Assembly: GCF_036014175.1 (NCBI RefSeq)
Contig: NZ_CP107917.1
Span: 7,254,001 to 7,318,000, forward strand
Direction of reading: 5' to 3'
Origin: Streptomyces sp. NBC_00443
GTDB lineage: Bacteria; Actinomycetota; Actinomycetes; Streptomycetales; Streptomycetaceae
Length of the DNA: 64,000 bases
Part shown: positions 59,845 to 64,000 of the stretch, piece after piece
Layout of the letters: each line of letters opens with the position of its first letter
Numbering within the stretch: the first letter of the stretch is position 1
Translations under genes and position numbers: made by a program
Notes under the pieces: generated by a model
The model's database searches: none
Seen by the model: only the letters and a program-made list of their open reading frames with translations
What the model was told of the DNA's origin: nothing

Positions 59845-60129
59845 ATGGGCTGGTTGTGGGCGATCATCGTGGGATTCGTGCTGGGCCTGATCGCGAAGGC
59901 GCTCATCCCCGGCAAGCAGCACAGCCCCCTCTGGCTGACCACCATCTTCGGCATCCTCGGCGCCATCGTCGGCAACGCCGTCGCCCGGGCGTTCGGTGTC
60001 GAGGCGACCCGCGGCATCGACTGGAGCAGGCATATCTTCCAGATCGTCGCCGCGGTGATCATCGTGTACCTGGGCGACATGCTGTACATGGCGACGCTGG
60101 GCAAGCGGAAGCATCAGACCCGAGCGTGA
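59845..60129 (+). CDS. GlsB/YeaQ/YmgE family membrane protein
   Basis: 94 residues and three helices (WLWAIIVGFVLGLIAKALIP, LTTIFGILGAIVGNAVARAF, IFQIVAAVIIVYLGDMLYM). The PGKQHSPLWLTTIFGILGA loop is the transglycosylase-associated-type signature. Stress linked by family. ATG 59845 follows GAGGAGG. Its end lies inside a 20-bp tandem repeat. Confidence 0.92.
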   Translation: MGWLWAIIVGFVLGLIAKALIPGKQHSPLWLTTIFGILGAIVGNAVARAFGVEATRGIDWSRHIFQIVAAVIIVYLGDMLYMATLGKRKHQTRA

Positions 60130-60163
60130 TCATGGCGATGGGGGCGTGATCATGGCGATGGGG
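60124..60163 (+). repeat. Perfect 20-bp tandem duplication at the 3' end of the GlsB-type gene
   Basis: GCGTGATCATGGCGATGGGG occurs at 60124-60143 and again at 60144-60163. The stop TGA (60127-60129) is in the first copy. The second copy runs into the left arm of the terminator. Confidence 0.9.
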
Positions 60164-60195
60164 CGGCCTCCCTTTCCAGGAGGCCGCCCCATCGC
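60155..60195. terminator. 17-bp perfect hairpin between the GlsB-type gene and tyrS
   Basis: GCGATGGGGCGGCCTCC (60155-60171) pairs with GGAGGCCGCCCCATCGC (60179-60195), loop CTTTCCA. It stands between convergent stops, so likely acts on both strands. Confidence 0.85.
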
Positions 60196-60210
60196 TGTGT
60201 GTACGTCCGC

Positions 60211-61479
60211 TCAGACCCCGGTGACCTCGACCGCCGCCAGGTTTTTCTTCCCGCGCCGCAGCACCAGCCACCGCCCGTGCAGCAGGTCCTCCTTCGCGGG
60301 CACCGCGTCCTCGCCGACGACCTTGACGTTGTTCACGTAGGCCCCGCCCTCCTTCACGGTGCGCCGCGCGGCGGACTTGCTGGCCACGAGGCCGACTTCG
60401 GCGAGGAGGTCGACGACCGGGCCGAGCTGCTCGACCTGGATGTGCGGCACCTCGGAGAGGGCCGCGGCCAGCGTCCGGTCGTCGAGCTCCGCCAGCTCGC
60501 CCTGGCCGAAGAGGGCCTTGGACGCGGCGATCACGGCGGCCGTCTGATCGGCGCCGTGCACCAGCGTCGTCAGCTCCTCGGCCAGTGCACGCTGCCCGGC
60601 ACGGGCCTGCGGACGCTCCTCGGTCTGCTTCTCCAGCTCCTCCAGCTCCGCACGGGACTTGAAGGACAGGATGCGCATGTAGGTGGAGATGTCCCGGTCG
60701 TCCGCGTTCAGCCAGAACTGGTAGAACGCGTACGGCGTCGTCATCTCCGGGTCGAGCCAGATGGCCCCGCCCTCGGTCTTGCCGAACTTGGTGCCGTCCG
60801 CCTTGGTCATCAGCGGCGTCGCCAGAGCATGCGCATTGGCGTGCGGCTCCAGCCTGTGGATCAGGTCCAGACCGGCCGTGAGGTTGCCCCACTGGTCGCT
60901 GCCGCCCTGCTGGAGCGTGCAGCCGTGCCGCCGGTACAGCTCCAGGAAGTCCATGCCCTGGAGCAGCTGGTAGCTGAACTCCGTGTAGCTGATGCCCTCC
61001 TCGGACTGGAGCCGGCGGGCGACCGAGTCCTTGGTCAGCATCTTGTTGACGCGGAAGTGCTTGCCGATGTCCCGCAGGAACTCGATGGCCGACAGGCCGG
61101 CCGTCCAGTCCAGGTTGTTGACCATCATTGCGGCGTTGTCGCCCTCGAAGGAGAGGAAGGGCTCGATCTGGGCGCGCAGGCGGTTCACCCAGTTCGCGAC
61201 CGTCTCCGGGTCGTTCAGCGTGCGTTCGGCCGTCGGGCGCGGGTCGCCGATCTGGCCCGTCGCACCGCCGACCAGCGCCAGCGGGCGCAGGCCCGCCTGC
61301 TGGAGGCGGCGCATGGTGAGGACCTGGACCAGGTGGCCGACATGCAGGCTGGCCGCGGTCGGGTCGAAACCGCAATAGAACGTGACGGGACCGTCCGCGA
61401 GCGCCTTGCGCAATGCGTCCTCGTCAGTGGACAGGGCGATCACGCCGCGCCACTTCAGCTCGTCGACGATGTCCGTCAC
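60211..61479 (-). CDS. tyrS: Tyrosyl-tRNA synthetase
   Basis: 422 residues, class Ic. The HIGH-like motif is ASLHVGHLVQVLTMRR, and the KMSKS loop is DGTKFGKTEGGAIWLD. The tyrosine-pocket segment QLLQGMDFLELYR is present. The C-terminal S4 RNA-binding domain runs from about residue 350 (VGLVASKSAARRTVKEGGAY). Start at 61479 with AGGAG a short way upstream. No T-box leader is visible in the 55-bp gap to the PmbA gene. Confidence 0.97.
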   Translation of the reverse strand: MTDIVDELKWRGVIALSTDEDALRKALADGPVTFYCGFDPTAASLHVGHLVQVLTMRRLQQAGLRPLALVGGATGQIGDPRPTAERTLNDPETVANWVNRLRAQIEPFLSFEGDNAAMMVNNLDWTAGLSAIEFLRDIGKHFRVNKMLTKDSVARRLQSEEGISYTEFSYQLLQGMDFLELYRRHGCTLQQGGSDQWGNLTAGLDLIHRLEPHANAHALATPLMTKADGTKFGKTEGGAIWLDPEMTTPYAFYQFWLNADDRDISTYMRILSFKSRAELEELEKQTEERPQARAGQRALAEELTTLVHGADQTAAVIAASKALFGQGELAELDDRTLAAALSEVPHIQVEQLGPVVDLLAEVGLVASKSAARRTVKEGGAYVNNVKVVGEDAVPAKEDLLHGRWLVLRRGKKNLAAVEVTGV

Positions 61480-61534
61480 GGTTCTCGTGTCTCCTTGATG
61501 ATCTCGGGCAGTCGGGTGACAGCCGACTACGAGG

Positions 61535-62929
61535 TTATACGCCCTGACTGACAGAGCTCATGTTGAAATCGGGGATGCGCAGCGCCGGCATCGCGGCCCT
61601 GGTGAACCAGTCGCCCCACTCCCTGGGCAGGGTCTTCTCCGTGCGCCCCGCCTCCGTCGCCCGCCCCAGCAGGCCCACCGGCGACTCGTTGAACCGGAAG
61701 TTGTTCACCTCGCCCGTCACCTCGCCGTTCTCGACGAGGTACACCCCGTCCCGGGTCAGGCCCGTGAGCAGCAGCGTCGCCGGGTCGACCTCGCGGATGT
61801 ACCAGAGGCAGGTCAGCAGCAGCCCGCGCTCGGTGTTCGCGACCATCTCCTCGAGCGAGCGGTCCTCGCCGCCGTCCAGGATCAGGTTCTCGATGCCCGG
61901 CGCCACCGGCAGACCGGTCAGGCCCGCGCTGTGCCGACTGGTGGTGAGGTGCTTCAGCCGGCCCTCGCTCATCCACTCGGTGGCGGCGAGCGGCAGCCCG
62001 TTGTCGAAGACCGACTGGTCGCCCCCGGAGGAGTGCGCGATCAGGAAGGGCGCCGACTCCAGACCCGGCTCGTTCGGGTCGCTGCGCAGCGTCAGCGGCA
62101 GCTCGCTCAGCTGCTCGCCGACACGTGTCCTGCCGCCGGGCCTGGAGAACACCGTCCGGCCCTCGGCCGCGTCCCGCCCCGATGCCGACCAGAGCTGGTA
62201 GATCAGCAGGTCGGCCACGGCGGTCGGCGGCAGCAGCGTCTCGTACCGGCCCGCCGGCAGCTCCAGGCGCCGCTCGGCCCAGCCGAGGCGTACGGCCAGC
62301 TCGGCGTCCAGCGCCGTGGGGTCCACGTCCTTGAAGTCTCGCGTGGAGCGCCCCGCCCACGCCGAGCGGGTGCGGTCCGGGGACTTGGCGTTCAGCTCCA
62401 GCGTGCCGTTCGGCTGGTCGTGCCGCAGCCGCAGCCCGGTCGACGTGCCCACGTACGTCGAGACCATCTCGTGGTTGGCGAAGCCGTACAGCTCCCGGCC
62501 GCCCGCCCGCGCGCGTGCGAACGCCTCACCGAGCGCCGGGGCGAAGTCGGCGAACACCGTGGACGACGTCTCGGCCGGGGCGTCCGTGAAGTCCGGCGAC
62601 GCCGGTACGTCCGCCACCAGCGGCTGCGCGTCCTCGGCGGGCCCGGCGCCGCGCGCGGCGGCCTCGGCGGCCCGCACCAGCGGCTCCAGCTCGTCCACCG
62701 TCACGGCCGACCGCGACACGACCCCGGAGGCCGTGCCCTCCTTGCCGTCCACCGTCGCGACGACGGTGAGCGTCCGCCCGCGCGTGACGCCGTTCGTGGT
62801 CAGCGCGTTGCCGGCCCAGCGCAGATTGGCGGTCGACTGCTCGTCGGCGATCACGACGCACCCGTCGGCCCGGGACAGCTCCAGGGCCCGCTCGACGATC
62901 TCGTGCGGCTTGTTGGTACGGGCGCTCAT
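61535..62929 (-). CDS. TldE/PmbA-type metalloprotease-like protein
   Basis: 464 residues. The PmbA/TldE layout is seen: RWAGNALTTNGVTRGRTLTV near the start, YVGTSTGLRLRHDQPNGTLE in the middle, and LILDGGEDRSLEEMVANTER with LIAHSSGGDQSVFDNGLPL toward the end. TldE lacks its own metal site and works with TldD, encoded directly upstream (ATGA overlap). The pair trims modified peptides. Confidence 0.94.
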   Translation of the reverse strand: MSARTNKPHEIVERALELSRADGCVVIADEQSTANLRWAGNALTTNGVTRGRTLTVVATVDGKEGTASGVVSRSAVTVDELEPLVRAAEAAARGAGPAEDAQPLVADVPASPDFTDAPAETSSTVFADFAPALGEAFARARAGGRELYGFANHEMVSTYVGTSTGLRLRHDQPNGTLELNAKSPDRTRSAWAGRSTRDFKDVDPTALDAELAVRLGWAERRLELPAGRYETLLPPTAVADLLIYQLWSASGRDAAEGRTVFSRPGGRTRVGEQLSELPLTLRSDPNEPGLESAPFLIAHSSGGDQSVFDNGLPLAATEWMSEGRLKHLTTSRHSAGLTGLPVAPGIENLILDGGEDRSLEEMVANTERGLLLTCLWYIREVDPATLLLTGLTRDGVYLVENGEVTGEVNNFRFNESPVGLLGRATEAGRTEKTLPREWGDWFTRAAMPALRIPDFNMSSVSQGV

Positions 62930-64000
62930 CGACCGGCCTCCTGCGTGGTGTTGAGAATGTTGACTCCCTTGAAGAGGGCCGAGGGACAGCCGTGCGAGAC
63001 CGCCGCGACCTGCCCCGGCTGCGCCTTGCCGCAGTTGAAGGCGCCGCCCAGGACATACGTCTGCGGACCGCCCACCGCGGCCATGGAGCCCCAGAAGTCC
63101 GTGGTGGTCGCCTGGTAGGCGACGTCCCGCAGCTGGCCGGTGATCCGCCCGTTCTCGATCCTGAAGAACCGCTGCCCGGTGAACTGGAAGTTGTAGCGCT
63201 GCATGTCGATCGACCAGGACCGGTCACCGACCACGTAGATGCCCCGGTCGACGCCGCCGATCAGATCCTCCGTCGACATCCCGGCCGGATCCGGCTGCAG
63301 CGACACATTGGCCATGCGCTGCACCGGCACATGGCCGGGGGAGTCGGCGAACGCGCACCCGTTGGACCGCTCGAACCCGGTCAGCTTCGCGATCCGCCGG
63401 TCCAGCTGGTAGCCGACGAGCGTGCCGTTCTTCACCAGGTCCCAGGACTGGCCCTCGACGCCCTCGTCGTCGTATCCGATGGTCGCGAGGCCGTGTTCGG
63501 CGGTGCGGTCACCGGTGACGTTCATCAGGTCGGAGCCGTACCGGAGCTTGCCGAGCTGGTCGAAGGTGGCGAAGGAGGTGCCGGCGTAGGCGGCCTCGTA
63601 GCCGAGGGCGCGGTCCAGTTCGGTGGCGTGTCCGATGGACTCGTGGATGGTCAGCCACAGGTTGGAGGGGTCGACGACGAGGTCGTACGGCCCCGGCTCG
63701 ACGCTTGGCGCCCGCATCTTCTCGGCGAGCAGCCCGGGGATGCGCGCGAGCTCGTCGTCCCAGTCCCAGCCGGTGCCCGTCAGGTACTCCCAGCCGCGTC
63801 CTGCGGGGGGCGCGATGGTGCGCATGGAGTCGAACTCGCCGGTCGACTCGTCCACCGACACGGCCGTCAGCTGCGGGTGCAGCCGGACCCGCTGCTGGGT
63901 GGTCACGGTCCCGGCGGTGTCCGCGTAGAACTTGTTCTCGTGGACGGTGAGCAGCGAGGCGTCGACGTGGTTGACCCCGTCCGCCGCCAGCAGCCGCGCG
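62926..64000 (-). CDS. TldD-type zinc metallopeptidase, 5' end outside window
   Basis: The frame is open to base 64000 (LLTVHENKFYADTAGTVTTQ precedes the first in-window GTG at 63906), so the start lies beyond the window. The zinc motif H-E-x3-H is in LTIHESIGHATELDRALG. FDQLGKLRYGSDLMNVTGDR and GGAFNCGKAQPGQVAAVSHG are family blocks. With PmbA/TldE it forms a peptide-degrading or peptide-maturing heterodimer. Confidence 0.95.
   Translation of the reverse strand, partial: ARLLAADGVNHVDASLLTVHENKFYADTAGTVTTQQRVRLHPQLTAVSVDESTGEFDSMRTIAPPAGRGWEYLTGTGWDWDDELARIPGLLAEKMRAPSVEPGPYDLVVDPSNLWLTIHESIGHATELDRALGYEAAYAGTSFATFDQLGKLRYGSDLMNVTGDRTAEHGLATIGYDDEGVEGQSWDLVKNGTLVGYQLDRRIAKLTGFERSNGCAFADSPGHVPVQRMANVSLQPDPAGMSTEDLIGGVDRGIYVVGDRSWSIDMQRYNFQFTGQRFFRIENGRITGQLRDVAYQATTTDFWGSMAAVGGPQTYVLGGAFNCGKAQPGQVAAVSHGCPSALFKGVNILNTTQEAGR

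Noticed and set aside
1..64000. A defence island, prophage or biosynthetic gene cluster
   Set aside because: No integrase, phage structural, restriction, polyketide or peptide synthetase genes are visible; ectoine and cobalamin are core-type pathways here.
1..64000. tRNA or rRNA genes
   Set aside because: I looked through the spacers for the GGTTCGA-type T-loop with an acceptor stem and found none convincing.

Overview
The window is about 72% G+C by eye and has GTG/ATG starts, GTGA and ATGA gene overlaps, mycothiol- and PhoP-type features and near-exact Streptomyces families. It is a chromosomal core segment of a Streptomyces species. From memory, the order (ectABCD, LAETG protein, B12 operon, pit transporter, ABC-F, Gbn, Asp23 cluster, moaA, tyrS) runs collinear with the S. 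coelicolor SCO18xx region. I see no tRNA, rRNA, CRISPR array, insertion sequence or prophage.

Left part (1-13.2 kb). A PLP enzyme cut by the window edge and an ECF sigma factor with a zinc-finger/DinB-fold partner converge on the ectABCD operon (compatible solutes, minus strand). Their junction has been partly duplicated. Then come a frameshifted DinB-like gene, a class V aminotransferase, a polar amino-acid ABC transporter with a consensus promoter overlapped by a palindrome, an amidohydrolase, and a secreted LAETG-tailed protein.

Cobalamin operon (13.2-30.9 kb, minus strand). Thirteen tightly packed genes run cobD-cobQ-cobN-chlI/D-type chelatase-cobO-cobB-cobI-cobM-cobL-cbiG/cobJ-cobH-cbiX-cobC behind one cobalamin riboswitch. 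Most junctions overlap by 4 nt. The set mixes CobN-type late cobalt insertion with CbiX and CbiG, which are usually markers of the early-insertion route. No cobG, cobK or cobF is present. A dispersed intergenic repeat sits in frame inside cobB, a related G-rich block sits inside cobQ, and cbiX and cobH carry histidine-rich tails.

Middle (30.9-45.2 kb). This holds a low-affinity phosphate transporter with Pho boxes, a GH25 muramidase, an aldolase, a hydrolase, an ABC-F ATPase behind a seven-codon leader ORF, and the GATC-binding nucleoid protein Gbn preceded by a dense cluster of GATC sites. An enoyl-CoA hydratase and an Asp23/Gls24-AmaP envelope-stress gene set follow.

Right part (45.2-64 kb). 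Mostly single housekeeping genes: SDR, GH15, SURF1, a zinc ribbon protein, a DEDDh exonuclease, a VIT1-type transporter, CopD, a CaiB-type CoA-transferase with palindromic operators, a subtilase, a DUF485/acetate symporter pair, MoaA, DUF3099, GlsB, TyrS, and a PmbA/TldD pair cut by the window end. Strong hairpins separate several convergent pairs.
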